Shown: positions 17,084-25,583 of the stretch, piece after piece | How the letters are laid out: each line of letters starts with the position of its first letter | How positions within the stretch are numbered: position 1 is the stretch's first letter | DNA from: Streptomyces pinistramenti | GTDB taxonomy: Bacteria > Actinomycetota > Actinomycetes > Streptomycetales > Streptomycetaceae | Length of the DNA stretch: 64,000 bases | NCBI RefSeq assembly: GCF_020564935.1 | Contig: NZ_JAJCXB010000033.1 | Coordinates: 16,899 to 80,898, forward strand | Direction of reading: 5' to 3' | Notes under the pieces: model-generated | The model's database searches: none | The model's input: only the letters and a program-made list of their open reading frames with translations | What the model was told of the DNA's origin: nothing | Program-made: the position numbers and the translations under genes

Positions 17084-18526
17084 ATGGCCGAGCTGCACGA
17101 TCTGACTGCACTCGAACAGGCCGGGAGCATCAGGTCGGGGGCGCTCTCTCCCGTCGAACTGACCGAGCACTACCTCGCGCGGATCGAGCGGCTCGACGAC
17201 ACCCTGGGGGCGTTCCTCACCCGCACCCCGGAGATCGCCCGCAAACAGGCGGCCGAGGCGGAGAGCGAGGCCACCGCCGCCCGCAGAGAGGGCCGCGCGC
17301 TGCCGCCGCTGCACGGCGTACCGGTGCCGGTGAAGGACCTGTCGCAGGTCGCCGACGTGCGCTGCACGATGGGTTCGCGTGCCTTCGCCGACCACATCGC
17401 CCCGGCCGACGACCACGTCGCGGGAAAGCTCCGCGCGGCCGGCACGATCCTGCTCGGCAAGACCAACACCCCCGAATTCGGCCTCCCTTGCTACACCGAG
17501 AACGCCCTGGCGCCGCCCGCCCGCACCCCGTGGGACCTGGAGCGGTCGGCGGGCGGTTCGAGCGGCGGCGCGGCCGCCGCCGTCGCCGGGGGCCTGGCGC
17601 CGCTCGCGCACGCGTCCGACGGCGGCGGTTCGATCCGTATCCCGGCCGCGGCCTGCGGCCTGTTCGGCATCAAGCCCAGCCGCGGCCGGGTCAGTTCGGG
17701 GCCGCTGCTGCACGACATCACCGGCCTGAGCACGTCGGGGCCCCTGGGCCGTACGGTCGCGGACACGGCGGCGCTGCTGGACGTCCTGTCCGGCCCGATG
17801 CCGGGCGACCCGTACACCGCACCCGCACTGCCGCCCGGCGAGACCTTCGCCGCACAGGCCGGACGCGACCCCGGGCGGCTGCGCATCGCGGTGCTCGCGG
17901 ACGCCCCCGTCCCCGGCATCGACGTGCACGACGACTGCCGGGCAGCCGTCGCCGGGACCGCCGCACTGCTGTCGGAGCTGGGCCATCAGGTCGAGGAGCT
18001 GTCCCTGCCCGCCGACGACGGCCTCCTGCAGTCCTTCACCCGCGTCTGGTCGGTGATCGCGGCGATGCGCCCGGTGCCGCCGGAGCGCGAGGAACTGCTG
18101 ATGCCGCTCACCCGCCATCTGCGCAAGCGCGGCGGCGAGGTGACGGGCACAGATCTCGCGGGCGCGCTGCACGCGTTCCGGATGCTCGCCCAGACCGTCG
18201 CCGACGGCCTGATGCCGCCCGGCGGCGGATACGACATGATCCTCTCGCCGACGGTCGCCGCGCCGGCGCCGAAGATCGGCGCGCTGCGCAACGACGCCGA
18301 CCCGCGGGCCGAGTTCGCCGCCATCGGCGCGTTCACGCCGTTCGCCGCGCTCTACAACGCCACCGGTCAGCCCGCGGTCAGCGTGCCGCTGCACTGGACC
18401 GCCGCCGGCCTGCCGATCGGCGTGATGTTCGGCGGCCGGTACGGCGACGAAGCCGGGCTGATAGCCCTGGCGGCGCAGCTGGAGCAGGCCAGGCCCTGGG
18501 CGGCGCGCAAGCCGTCCCTGTGGTGA
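17084..18526 (+). CDS. Amidase-signature family amidase
   Basis: About 480 residues. The Ser-cisSer-Lys triad is visible: Lys in PVPVKDLS (about 84), the Gly/Ser-rich motif SAGGSSGGAAAAVAGG (about 157-172) holding the cis-Ser, and the nucleophile Ser in DGGGSIRIPAA (about 181). There is no signal peptide, so it is cytosolic. ATG 17084 follows GAGGGTGA. The upstream extension of the frame to 16847 has no start signal and overlaps the previous gene. The amide substrate is unknown. Confidence 0.9.
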   Translation: MAELHDLTALEQAGSIRSGALSPVELTEHYLARIERLDDTLGAFLTRTPEIARKQAAEAESEATAARREGRALPPLHGVPVPVKDLSQVADVRCTMGSRAFADHIAPADDHVAGKLRAAGTILLGKTNTPEFGLPCYTENALAPPARTPWDLERSAGGSSGGAAAAVAGGLAPLAHASDGGGSIRIPAAACGLFGIKPSRGRVSSGPLLHDITGLSTSGPLGRTVADTAALLDVLSGPMPGDPYTAPALPPGETFAAQAGRDPGRLRIAVLADAPVPGIDVHDDCRAAVAGTAALLSELGHQVEELSLPADDGLLQSFTRVWSVIAAMRPVPPEREELLMPLTRHLRKRGGEVTGTDLAGALHAFRMLAQTVADGLMPPGGGYDMILSPTVAAPAPKIGALRNDADPRAEFAAIGAFTPFAALYNATGQPAVSVPLHWTAAGLPIGVMFGGRYGDEAGLIALAAQLEQARPWAARKPSLW

Positions 18527-18542
18527 CCGGCCCGCGCCCCCG

Positions 18543-19157
18543 CTACGGCTCGCGCGGCTCCGTCCCGCCGCGGGGCGCGGTGCACGGGCCGGTGGCCGCC
18601 GGCCCGCCGGAGCCCTCCGCGTCCTCGGCCGGGCCGCAGCCGCCCGCGGCCGTGCGTCCGGTCCGTGCCCCCTTGCCCGCGGTCACGGGGTCCTTGGCGG
18701 TCCGGTCGACGCGCAGCCGCCGGGCGCCGGGGCCCTGTTCGCCGAGGTTGTCGTAGGGGTTGGACAGCGCGCAGCGCTCCAGCGAGAGGCAGCCGCAGCC
18801 GATGCAGTCGGTCAACCGGTCCCGCAGTTCGACGAGTTGACTGATCCGCTCGTCGAGTTCGGAGCGCCACACCTCGGAGAGCCTGGCCCAGTCGTCGTGG
18901 TTGGGGGTGCGCTCGTCGGGCAGCTCGGCGAGCGCGTCCCTGATCACCGCGAGCGGGATCCCGACCCGCTGCGCGGCCCGCACGAAGGCGACCCTGCGCA
19001 GCGCGTCACGGGTGTAGCGGCGCTGGTTGCCGGCCGTCCGGGTGCTGCTGATCAGCCCCTTGGACTCGTAGAAATGCAGCGCGGACACCGCGGCCCCGCT
19101 GCGCGCGGAGAGCTGGCCGACGGTGAGTTCATGAACCTTGAACGGAAGCTGAGGCAC
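18543..19157 (-). CDS. soxR: SoxR, redox-sensing MerR-family activator
   Basis: 204 residues. An N-terminal MerR helix-turn-helix (LTVGQLSARSGAAVSALHFY) is followed by the SoxR iron-sulfur motif CIGCGCLSLERC (C-x2-C-x-C-x5-C), which holds a [2Fe-2S] cluster. In actinomycetes SoxR responds to endogenous redox-active metabolites such as actinorhodin rather than to superoxide. The C-terminal 45 residues are low in complexity and longer than in E. coli SoxR. I found no convincing SoxR box in the short flanks. The polyketide cluster in this window would make quinone-type candidate ligands. Confidence 0.9.
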   Translation of the reverse strand: MPQLPFKVHELTVGQLSARSGAAVSALHFYESKGLISSTRTAGNQRRYTRDALRRVAFVRAAQRVGIPLAVIRDALAELPDERTPNHDDWARLSEVWRSELDERISQLVELRDRLTDCIGCGCLSLERCALSNPYDNLGEQGPGARRLRVDRTAKDPVTAGKGARTGRTAAGGCGPAEDAEGSGGPAATGPCTAPRGGTEPREP

Positions 19158-19243
19158 GGCTCAACCCTAGGCGGTGTCGTGAAATCCGGCCGCCCGCCCG
19201 GATCACCGGCATCCGTTGACAGCGGGTGCCCGCACTCAGCATG

Positions 19244-19259
19244 CTGAGCAAGCGCTTAG
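19244..19259. promoter_or_regulatory. Inverted-repeat operator before MaoC
   Basis: CTGAGC-AAG-CGCTTAG, an imperfect inverted repeat, lies 63 bases before MaoC. The same repeat with a different 3-base spacer occurs at 20546-20561 before the TetR gene. Thirteen defined positions are identical, and the flank (AACGC) is shared. I infer binding by the TetR at 19851-20480. Confidence 0.65.
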
Positions 19260-19321
19260 TGAACGCACGGACGCGGCGGAGCGGGTGTCCGGCGCGCGGA
19301 TCCTTCAGGAGGCAGACGGAG

Positions 19322-19783
19322 ATGGCAGAGCCCCGAGTGTTTGGATCGCTCGACGAGCTGCGGGCCGCGGTCGGCGAGGACCTGGGCACCACCGACTGGC
19401 TGGAGATCGACCAGAAGCGGATCGATCTGTTCGCCGAGGCGACCGGCGACCACCAGTGGATCCACGTCGACGAGGAGAAGGCCGCGGCCGGACCGTTCGG
19501 CACCACCATCGCGCACGGTTACCTGACGCTGTCGCTGCTGCCCGCGTTCGTCCCGCAGCTGATGCGCGTCGACAACGTGAAGATGGGCATCAACTACGGC
19601 ACGAACAAGGTGCGTTTCCCCGCCACCGTCCCGGTCGGCTCCCGGCTGCGCGCCACCGCCAGGATCGCCGAGGTCACCGAGGTCACCGGGGGTGTGCAGC
19701 TCGCGACGACGGTGACGATCGAGCGGGAGGGCGGCGACAAGCCGGTCTGCGTCGCCGAGGCGGTCAGCCGCTTCTACCTCTGA
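19322..19783 (+). CDS. MaoC-family (R)-specific enoyl-CoA hydratase
   Basis: A hot-dog-fold hydratase of 153 residues. The hydratase-2 motif is visible: FAEATGDHQWIHVD with catalytic Asp and His (about 38-51), then GTTIAHGYLTLSL (about 60-72). Members hydrate trans-2-enoyl-CoA in fatty-acid or polyhydroxyalkanoate pathways. ATG 19322 is preceded by AGGAGG. It is convergent with a TetR gene that shares its operator sequence, so repression by that TetR is likely. Confidence 0.9.
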   Translation: MAEPRVFGSLDELRAAVGEDLGTTDWLEIDQKRIDLFAEATGDHQWIHVDEEKAAAGPFGTTIAHGYLTLSLLPAFVPQLMRVDNVKMGINYGTNKVRFPATVPVGSRLRATARIAEVTEVTGGVQLATTVTIEREGGDKPVCVAEAVSRFYL

Positions 19784-19788
19784 GCCGT

Positions 19789-19823
19789 GCCGTGCGGCGC
19801 GCCGGACGGGCGAGCCGCACGGC
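19789..19823. terminator. Hairpin between convergent MaoC and TetR genes
   Basis: A 10-base perfect stem (19789-19798 with 19814-19823) and a 15-base loop lie in the 67-base gap between the two stop codons. It is plausible for both directions. Confidence 0.55.
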
Positions 19824-19850
19824 GCCACCGCCCGCTCCGGCCGGCCGCGC

Positions 19851-20480
19851 TCAGGCCACGTCGGCGCCCACCATCCGCAGCACCAGGTCCGCGTACAGCG
19901 CGCCGACCTCGTCGGGGGTACGCGGCCCGTCGGCGGCAAACCACCGGGCGACGTCCACGCACAACGACAGCACGGCGAGCGTGGTGCCCGGCACGTCGTC
20001 GGCCTTGAACTCCCCGCTGTCCGCGCCGTCCTGGATGATCTGGCGCAGCAGCCGGTCGGTCCTGCGGCGCTGGCCGGTGATCTCGGCGTAGTGCTCGGGG
20101 CCGAGCGCCTGGAGTTCGTACTGGATGACCCGGGCGGTGGTGTGGTGTTCGGCGTGCCAGCGGGCGAAGGTCCGCACCGCGCCGGTCAGCCGCTCGGCGG
20201 CGCTGCCGCCCGCGCCGGCCGCTGCGCCCATGATGCGCAGCGCCTTCTCGTGGCCGATGCCGCTGATGCGGTAGAGCAGCTCTTCCTTGGTCTTGTAGTG
20301 GATGTAGAGCGCGGCGGGGCTCATCCCGGCCCGGCCGGCGATGTCGCGGGTGGTGGTGGCGTGATAGCCGCGCTCGGCGAACGCCTCGACGGCGGCGCCG
20401 ACCAGCCGCCGTGCGGCATCCGGAGTCACGTCGGCCCACTCCTCGCCGGTCTGCGCCGCCCCCTGCGCCTCCGCGTCCAT
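19851..20480 (-). CDS. TetR-family regulator
   Basis: About 209 residues. The helix-turn-helix TTRDIAGRAGMSPAALYIHY is at about 35-54, followed by KTKEELLYRI. The C-terminal domain resembles the Streptomyces TetR group associated with acyl-CoA dehydrogenase regulation. The start at ATG 20480 is preferred to the upstream 20531. It is convergent with MaoC. An inverted repeat 66 bases before its start is repeated before MaoC, which supports autoregulation and MaoC control. Confidence 0.85.
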   Translation of the reverse strand: MDAEAQGAAQTGEEWADVTPDAARRLVGAAVEAFAERGYHATTTRDIAGRAGMSPAALYIHYKTKEELLYRISGIGHEKALRIMGAAAGAGGSAAERLTGAVRTFARWHAEHHTTARVIQYELQALGPEHYAEITGQRRRTDRLLRQIIQDGADSGEFKADDVPGTTLAVLSLCVDVARWFAADGPRTPDEVGALYADLVLRMVGADVA

Positions 20481-20545
20481 CGCACACCCCGCTTCTCGGC
20501 CCGCCGCGGGCCTTCCGCCGACGGATCGCACACCTTACCGCGCCA

Positions 20546-20561
20546 CTGAGCGCACGCTTAG
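20546..20561. promoter_or_regulatory. Inverted-repeat operator before the TetR gene
   Basis: CTGAGC-GCA-CGCTTAG matches the box at 19244-19259 in both arms. Its position ahead of the regulator gene fits autorepression. Confidence 0.65.
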
Positions 20562-20608
20562 GAACGCCCGGTGCGCCCGTGGGACCACGCGCCGCGCGGC
20601 AGGGCGCA

Positions 20609-20943
20609 TCAGGCACGGGCCCAGAAGGCCGGGACGCCCGTCAGCGCGCGCCCTGTGACCAGCTTCCGGATCTGGCTCGCGCCCTCGTACAGGGTCATCA
20701 CACGGGCGTCGCGCAACAGCCTGCCGACGGGGCACCCGTCGATGTGGCCGGAGCCGCCGTACTCCTCGGGGACGGTGAGCCCCAGGAAGCCGACCCCGCC
20801 GAGTTTCCCGACGATGGCGCGGTCGACCTGTTCGGCGCGCGGTCCCAGCCGACGGCGTGCGGGGTGATCCCGCGGTCGACGAAGTCCTTGACGAGCCGCT
20901 GGACGGCGGGCGGGCGGGCGCGGCGGATCCGCGGAGCCGCCAT
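20609..20943 (-). pseudogene. Acyl-CoA dehydrogenase remnant (frameshift plus large internal deletion)
   Basis: Three acyl-CoA dehydrogenase pieces lie in order on the minus strand. VQRLVKDFVDRGITPHAVGW (N-terminus) is in one frame. After a shift at about 20848, EQVDRAIVGKLGGVGFLGLT continuing into VPEEYGGSGH is in another. RDARVMTLYEGASQIRKLV (C-terminus) follows directly. The roughly 300-residue FAD and substrate core between them is missing. The gene sat divergently from the TetR gene at 20990 with an operator between. Only the two ends remain, so it cannot encode a working enzyme. Confidence 0.85.
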
Positions 20944-20961
20944 AATTAGCGCTGCTAGTTT
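20943..20961. promoter_or_regulatory. TetR operator between the dehydrogenase remnant and the TetR gene
   Basis: TAATTA-GCGCTGC-TAGTTT is an imperfect inverted repeat. It has the same 7-base spacing and the same right arm as the perfect palindrome AAACTA-GCGCCGG-TAGTTT at 25436-25454. It lies 29 bases before the TetR start and abuts the start of the dehydrogenase remnant. Confidence 0.65.
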
Positions 20962-20989
20962 TCCGGGAGCGGCCTCTACCATGTGCGGC

Positions 20990-21634
20990 ATGGCCCGTCC
21001 CCGCAAGCCCCTGCTGAGCCGCGAGCGCATCGTCACCACCGCGCTGGCGCTCATCGACGCGGAAGGGCTCCCGGCACTCTCCACCCGGCGGCTGGCCTCG
21101 GAACTCGGCGTGAGCGGGCCCTCGCTCTACAACCACTTCACGACCAAGGACGAGATCCTCGACGCGGTCGCCGACACGGTCATCGCGAAGGTCGACGTGT
21201 CGACCTTCGCGGCCGGCGGCGACTGGCGGGCCGGGCTGCTCGACTGGGCCCGCTCCTACCGCGCGGCGCTCGCCGCCCACCCGCACATCGTGCCGTTCCT
21301 CGCCCAGGGGCCGGGCCGCCGCCCCGCGGGCCTGAAGATGGCCGACGCGGCCTTCGGCGGCATGGTCGACGCGGGGTGGCCGCCGGGCACGGCGACCCGG
21401 GTCTGCGCGATGGTCCGCTACTTCGTGGCCGGCTCCGCCCTCGGCTCGTTCGCCCTCGGCTTCGTCGACGACCCGAGCGCCTACGATCCCGCCGACTACC
21501 CCCATCTCGGCCGGGCCCACCTCCTGGCCGAGCACCAACGCCGGGTCGACGAGGGGGCGTTCGAGGCCGGCCTGCTCGCACTGATCGACGGGCTCGCCCT
21601 GCACCACCCCGGCCTCACCCCGCCGCCCGGATAG
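20990..21634 (+). CDS. TetR-family regulator with TetR_C-type ligand domain
   Basis: About 214 residues. The helix-turn-helix LSTRRLASELGVSGPSLYNH is at about 26-45, then FTTKDEIL. The C-terminal part (VPFLAQGPGRRPAGLKMADA, then a helix around YFVAGSALGSFALGF) matches TetR proteins with the classical TetR C-terminal fold. The start could be ATG 20981 or 20990; 20990 gives the usual MARPRK terminus. It is divergent from the dehydrogenase remnant. Sharing of its promoter palindrome with the aldehyde dehydrogenase gene at 25397 suggests it controls that operon too. Confidence 0.85.
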   Translation: MARPRKPLLSRERIVTTALALIDAEGLPALSTRRLASELGVSGPSLYNHFTTKDEILDAVADTVIAKVDVSTFAAGGDWRAGLLDWARSYRAALAAHPHIVPFLAQGPGRRPAGLKMADAAFGGMVDAGWPPGTATRVCAMVRYFVAGSALGSFALGFVDDPSAYDPADYPHLGRAHLLAEHQRRVDEGAFEAGLLALIDGLALHHPGLTPPPG

Positions 21635-21840
21635 CGCGGCACCCCCGCCCTGCGACGGCGGGGCGGGACCGGACCGCGCGATGACGCCGCCGACCGCAGC
21701 ACGCCCCCTCACCGACAGACCCGCCCCACCTCCACTACCCCACACGTACCTTGCACCCCACCCGTAACATTCACAGGTCATAGATGTAGAGTGCACCAGT
21801 CCCTGACGGGCAGGGGCAGCGTCAGGGAGCGGGAGGCGCC

Positions 21841-22830
21841 ATGCGCCAGCTGGCAACGGTCGAAAGCCGTGACACCACAGGGCGATGGCAGCCCTTCGCC
21901 GTCGAAGTGCTGCGCGGCCAGGCGCAGGTCGACTTCCTGCCGAGTGCGCTCACCGGCGCCCTCTTCTCCGTCGCACTGTTCGCCGCGGGCTGGGAGTACG
22001 GCCTCTACGGGCTCATCGGCACGGCGGTCGGGACGGCCACCGCCCGCCTGCTGGGTGTCACCGAGAGCCGGATCACCACCGGCCTCGAAGGGTTCAACGC
22101 CTGCCTGGTGTCGGTCGGATTCGCGGTCTTCCTCGGTGCCGACCACTTCTCGACGGTGCTGCTCGCGCTGGCCGGCAGCGCGGTGGTCACCGTCGTCACC
22201 GGCGCCGTCGCGCGGGTGCTGGCGACCTGGGACCTGCCGACCTTCACCCTGCCGTACTGCCTGATGGCGAGCGCCATGACGATCGCGGCGCCCGGCTTCG
22301 AACGGGTCTGGCACCACGGCACCGGCCTGGCCGCGCTGACCCATCCCGCCGGCGGCCCCGTCGCGCTGAGTCCGACCGACCTGTGGCACGCCTTCTTCGC
22401 CAACTTCGCCCAGATCTTCTTCATGCCGCAGTGGTACGTCGGGCTGATCTTCCTGATCGGCATCTTCACGGCCAGCCGCCTCGCCGGTGCGATGGCCTGC
22501 GTGGGCAGCGCGGTGGGCATCCTCACCTCCTGGATGCTGGGCGCGCCCGCAGCGGAGGTGGCCGAGGGCACCATGGGCTACAACGCGGTGCTGGTCGCGA
22601 TGGCGCTGTGCGGGGTCTTCCTCGTCGCCGACGCCTGGAGCCTGGGCTACGCGGTGGCCGGCGCGGTCGCGGCCACCGGACTGAGTTCGGCGATGGCCGC
22701 CCTCTTCGCGCCGTCCGGCGGCCACACCTTCACCTGGCCGTTCGTCCTGGTCACGATGGTCTTCCTGGTGGCCGCGCCGACCTTCCCGCGGCTGCGCAGG
22801 ACCGGAGCCGCGCCGGCGGACGCCGCCTGA
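21841..22830 (+). CDS. Urea transporter (UT family)
   Basis: An integral membrane protein of 329 residues with about ten helices in two homologous halves. The diagnostic motifs are GLEGFNACLVSVG (near residue 81) and DLPTFTLPYCLMAS (near 130). These correspond to the GxNxxLVG and LPxxTxPF signatures of bacterial and mammalian urea channels. It would let urea enter for use as a nitrogen source. No urease or nitrogen-regulatory gene is beside it here. GGAG lies about 10 bases before ATG 21841. Confidence 0.85.
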   Translation: MRQLATVESRDTTGRWQPFAVEVLRGQAQVDFLPSALTGALFSVALFAAGWEYGLYGLIGTAVGTATARLLGVTESRITTGLEGFNACLVSVGFAVFLGADHFSTVLLALAGSAVVTVVTGAVARVLATWDLPTFTLPYCLMASAMTIAAPGFERVWHHGTGLAALTHPAGGPVALSPTDLWHAFFANFAQIFFMPQWYVGLIFLIGIFTASRLAGAMACVGSAVGILTSWMLGAPAAEVAEGTMGYNAVLVAMALCGVFLVADAWSLGYAVAGAVAATGLSSAMAALFAPSGGHTFTWPFVLVTMVFLVAAPTFPRLRRTGAAPADAA

Positions 22831-22855
22831 GCGCACATCGCCTGGCGGCCATCCG

Positions 22856-23938
22856 TCAGTACACGATCAGGGCCCGGCCGCCCCTGCCCGCGAGCATCGC
22901 GTCGAAGGCGTCCGGGATGCCGTCCAGGCCGATCCGCTCGGTGACCAGCGCGGAGAGGTCGAGCGCCCCGCTGCGGACGTGCCCGGCGATGACCGGCAGG
23001 TCCTGGGCGGGGTCACTGTTGCCGTAGACACAGCCGGACAAGGTGCGGCCGAAGTAGAAGAGTTCCAGCGCCGAGAAGGTCACCTGCTGGTCCTGGCCGC
23101 CGATGCCGACGACGGTGGTCCGGCCGCCGCGGCGGGTGGACGACCAGGCGGTGCGGATGGTCTGCGCGCGGCCGACGCACTCCACCGCGACGTCGGCGCC
23201 GTGCCCGCCGGTCAGCTTGCGGATCCGCTTGGCGGTGTCCTCGCCCGCCACCACGAACTCGGTGGCCCCCGCCGAGCGGGCCAGCTCCTCCTTCTCCGCC
23301 GAGACGTCCACCGCCACGATCGGGCCCGCGCCCGCGATCCGGGCCGCCTGGAGCGTGGCCAGGCCGACCCCGCCGACGCCGAACACCGCGACCGACTCGC
23401 CGGCCCGCACCCGGGCGCTGTGGTGCACGGCGCCCCAGCCGGTCAGCACGGCGCAGCCGAGCAGCGCGCCATCGGCCAGCGGCACGCCGTCCGGCAACGG
23501 CAGCGCGGCCGTCGCGGGCACCACGGTCTCCTCGGCGAAGGCCGCGGTGCCCAGGCCCGGGTAGAGCGGGCTGCCGTCGGCGGCGAGCGTGGCGTACGGG
23601 ACGCTCGCCGCGGCGCCCGCGTGGGCGCAGAGCCAGGGCTCGGCGAGCCGGCAGAAGTGGCAGTCGCCGCAGGACGGCGCCCAGTTGAGGACCACCTCGT
23701 CGCCGGGCACCACCCGCGTCACCCCCTCGCCGACGGCGGTGACCGTGCCCGCGCCCTCGTGCCCCAGGACGGCGGGCGCGGGCTGGCGCAGGGTGCCGTT
23801 GGAGAGCGAGAGGTCGGAGTGGCAGACACCGGCCGCGGCGAGCCTGATCCGGACCTGCCCGGGGCCGGGATCGGGCAGGTCGATGTCGGTGAGCTGCAAC
23901 GGGGCGTTGACGGCGGGCAGTACGACGGCGCGGACCAC
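22856..23938 (-). CDS. Zinc-dependent alcohol dehydrogenase (MDR family)
   Basis: A medium-chain dehydrogenase of 360 residues that oxidises an alcohol with NAD(P)+. The catalytic zinc site is in AAGVCHSDLSLSNG and GHEGAGTV. The structural zinc cysteines are in SCGDCHFCRLAEPWLC. The Rossmann motif is GVGGVGLATLQAA. The GTG start at 23938 follows GAGGAGA. It lies 64 bases downstream of an aldehyde dehydrogenase on the same strand, so the pair likely oxidises an alcohol to an acid in two steps. Confidence 0.9.
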   Translation of the reverse strand: MVRAVVLPAVNAPLQLTDIDLPDPGPGQVRIRLAAAGVCHSDLSLSNGTLRQPAPAVLGHEGAGTVTAVGEGVTRVVPGDEVVLNWAPSCGDCHFCRLAEPWLCAHAGAAASVPYATLAADGSPLYPGLGTAAFAEETVVPATAALPLPDGVPLADGALLGCAVLTGWGAVHHSARVRAGESVAVFGVGGVGLATLQAARIAGAGPIVAVDVSAEKEELARSAGATEFVVAGEDTAKRIRKLTGGHGADVAVECVGRAQTIRTAWSSTRRGGRTTVVGIGGQDQQVTFSALELFYFGRTLSGCVYGNSDPAQDLPVIAGHVRSGALDLSALVTERIGLDGIPDAFDAMLAGRGGRALIVY

Positions 23939-24002
23939 GGGTTCTCCTCGGTGCGGAGGCGGGCGGGACGGGCGGGGGCGGCGCAGGCCCCGCCGGATCA
24001 GA

Positions 24003-25397
24003 TCAGAACTGCAGCGACTTCGTCTGGAGGTACTCGGCCAGGCCGTGCGGGCCCAGCTCCCTGCCGATGCCCGACTGCTTGTAACCGCCGAACGGGGCGA
24101 GCGGGTTGAAGCGTCCGCCGTTGATGTCGACCTGCCCGGTCTCCAGGCGGCGGGCGAAGGCCACGGCCTCCGCGTCGTCGCCCGCCCAGACCGCGCCGGC
24201 CAGGCCGTAGACCGTGCCGTTGGCGATGCGGACGGCGTCGTCCTCGTCCTCGTAGCGCAGGATCGACAGCACCGGGCCGAAGATCTCCTCCTGCGCGAGG
24301 GTCATGTCGGGGGTGACGTCGGCGAAGACGGTGGGCGAGACGTAGTAGCCGTCCGGGCGTGGCGCGTCGGGGCCGCCGGCGACGAGGCGGGCGCCCTGCC
24401 CGATGCCCTGCTCGATGTAGCCGCGCACCCGGTCCCGCTGCCCGGCGCTCACCACAGGGCCGATCCGCTCGCCCGGGACGTACTTGGCGGCCGCCGCCGT
24501 GGCCAGCTCCACGGCCTCGTCGTACTGTTCCGCGTGGACCAGCATCCGGGTCCAGGCGCTGCACGTCTGGCCGGAGTTGGCCATCACATTGGCGACGCCG
24601 ACGGCGACCGCCCTGGCGAGGTCGGCGCTCGGCAGGATCACGTTGGCGGACTTGCCGCCCAGCTCCAGCGCGACCCGTTTGACGGCGGCACCGGCCAGCG
24701 CGCCGATCTTCCTGCCGACGGCGGTGGAGCCGGTGAAGGACACCAGGTCCACCCCTTCGTGCCCGGCGAGCGCCGCGCCGGCTTCCGGGCCCAGGCCGGT
24801 GACGAGGTTGAAGACACCGGCCGGGACACCCGCCGCGTCGGCGCACTCGGCGAACAGCCGGGCGACCAGCGGGGTGTCCTCGGCCGGCTTGAGCACGACC
24901 GTGCAGCCCGCCGCGAGCGCCGGGGCGACCTTGGCGACGATCTGGTGCAGCGGGTAGTTCCACGGGGTGATCGCGCCGACCACGCCGACCGGTTCGAGCA
25001 GTACCGTCGAGTTGCCGATGCGCTCCTCGAAGGCGTACGAGGCGGCCAGTTCGGCGTACGAACCGCAGACGGCGACGGGGATTCCCGCGTGCACGGTGCG
25101 GCTGAAGGCGAGCGGCGAGCCCAGCTCCGCCGTGACGGTCTCGGCGATCTCATCGGCGCGGGCGGCGAGTTGGTCGCGCAGTGCGGTCAGCAGGGCGGCG
25201 CGGGCGGCGGGTGCGGTGGCCGCCCAGCCCGGCAGAGCGGCGCGCGCGGCCCGGACCGCGGCGTCGACGTCCCGGTCCGATCCGGCGGGGACGGTGGCGA
25301 TGACCTTCCCGTCGGCCGGACCGACGACCTCGATCGTGCCGCTGCCCGCCGCGGGCCGCCAGCTTCCGTCGATGTACATCCCGTCGTGCTGCTTCAC
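24003..25397 (-). CDS. NAD(P)+-dependent aldehyde dehydrogenase
   Basis: About 464 residues. The catalytic motifs are VTPWNYP-like (ITPWNYPLHQI), the general-base Glu in LELGGKSANV, and the nucleophilic Cys in SGQTCSAWTRM. The co-substrate motif FTGST and the C-terminal PFGGYKQSGIGRELG are also present. The GTG start at 25397 follows GGAGGA. It is first of a two-gene operon with the alcohol dehydrogenase. A perfect palindrome 39 bases upstream (25436-25454) is probably its operator. Confidence 0.92.
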   Translation of the reverse strand: MKQHDGMYIDGSWRPAAGSGTIEVVGPADGKVIATVPAGSDRDVDAAVRAARAALPGWAATAPAARAALLTALRDQLAARADEIAETVTAELGSPLAFSRTVHAGIPVAVCGSYAELAASYAFEERIGNSTVLLEPVGVVGAITPWNYPLHQIVAKVAPALAAGCTVVLKPAEDTPLVARLFAECADAAGVPAGVFNLVTGLGPEAGAALAGHEGVDLVSFTGSTAVGRKIGALAGAAVKRVALELGGKSANVILPSADLARAVAVGVANVMANSGQTCSAWTRMLVHAEQYDEAVELATAAAAKYVPGERIGPVVSAGQRDRVRGYIEQGIGQGARLVAGGPDAPRPDGYYVSPTVFADVTPDMTLAQEEIFGPVLSILRYEDEDDAVRIANGTVYGLAGAVWAGDDAEAVAFARRLETGQVDINGGRFNPLAPFGGYKQSGIGRELGPHGLAEYLQTKSLQF

Positions 25398-25435
25398 GTC
25401 GTGGTCCTCCCGGGCCTGCTGGTGCGCGTCGCCCC

Positions 25436-25454
25436 AAACTAGCGCCGGTAGTTT
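25436..25454. promoter_or_regulatory. Perfect palindrome, TetR operator of the aldehyde/alcohol dehydrogenase operon
   Basis: AAACTA-GCGCCGG-TAGTTT has perfect 6-base arms and a 7-base spacer. A variant at 20943-20961 lies before the TetR gene at 20990, which suggests that regulator acts here 4.5 kb away. The nearer TetR gene at 25584 is the alternative. Confidence 0.7.
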
Positions 25455-25583
25455 TTCGGCGCCAGAGCATCCGGGCGCGGGGCGGCGGTGCCGGCGCGTT
25501 CTTCCCCAAGCTCTCCACCACGTTCGAGCAGGGGAGACCCAATCCCCCGGCGCGAGGGCCCGGTAGGCGGGCACAACACCAGG

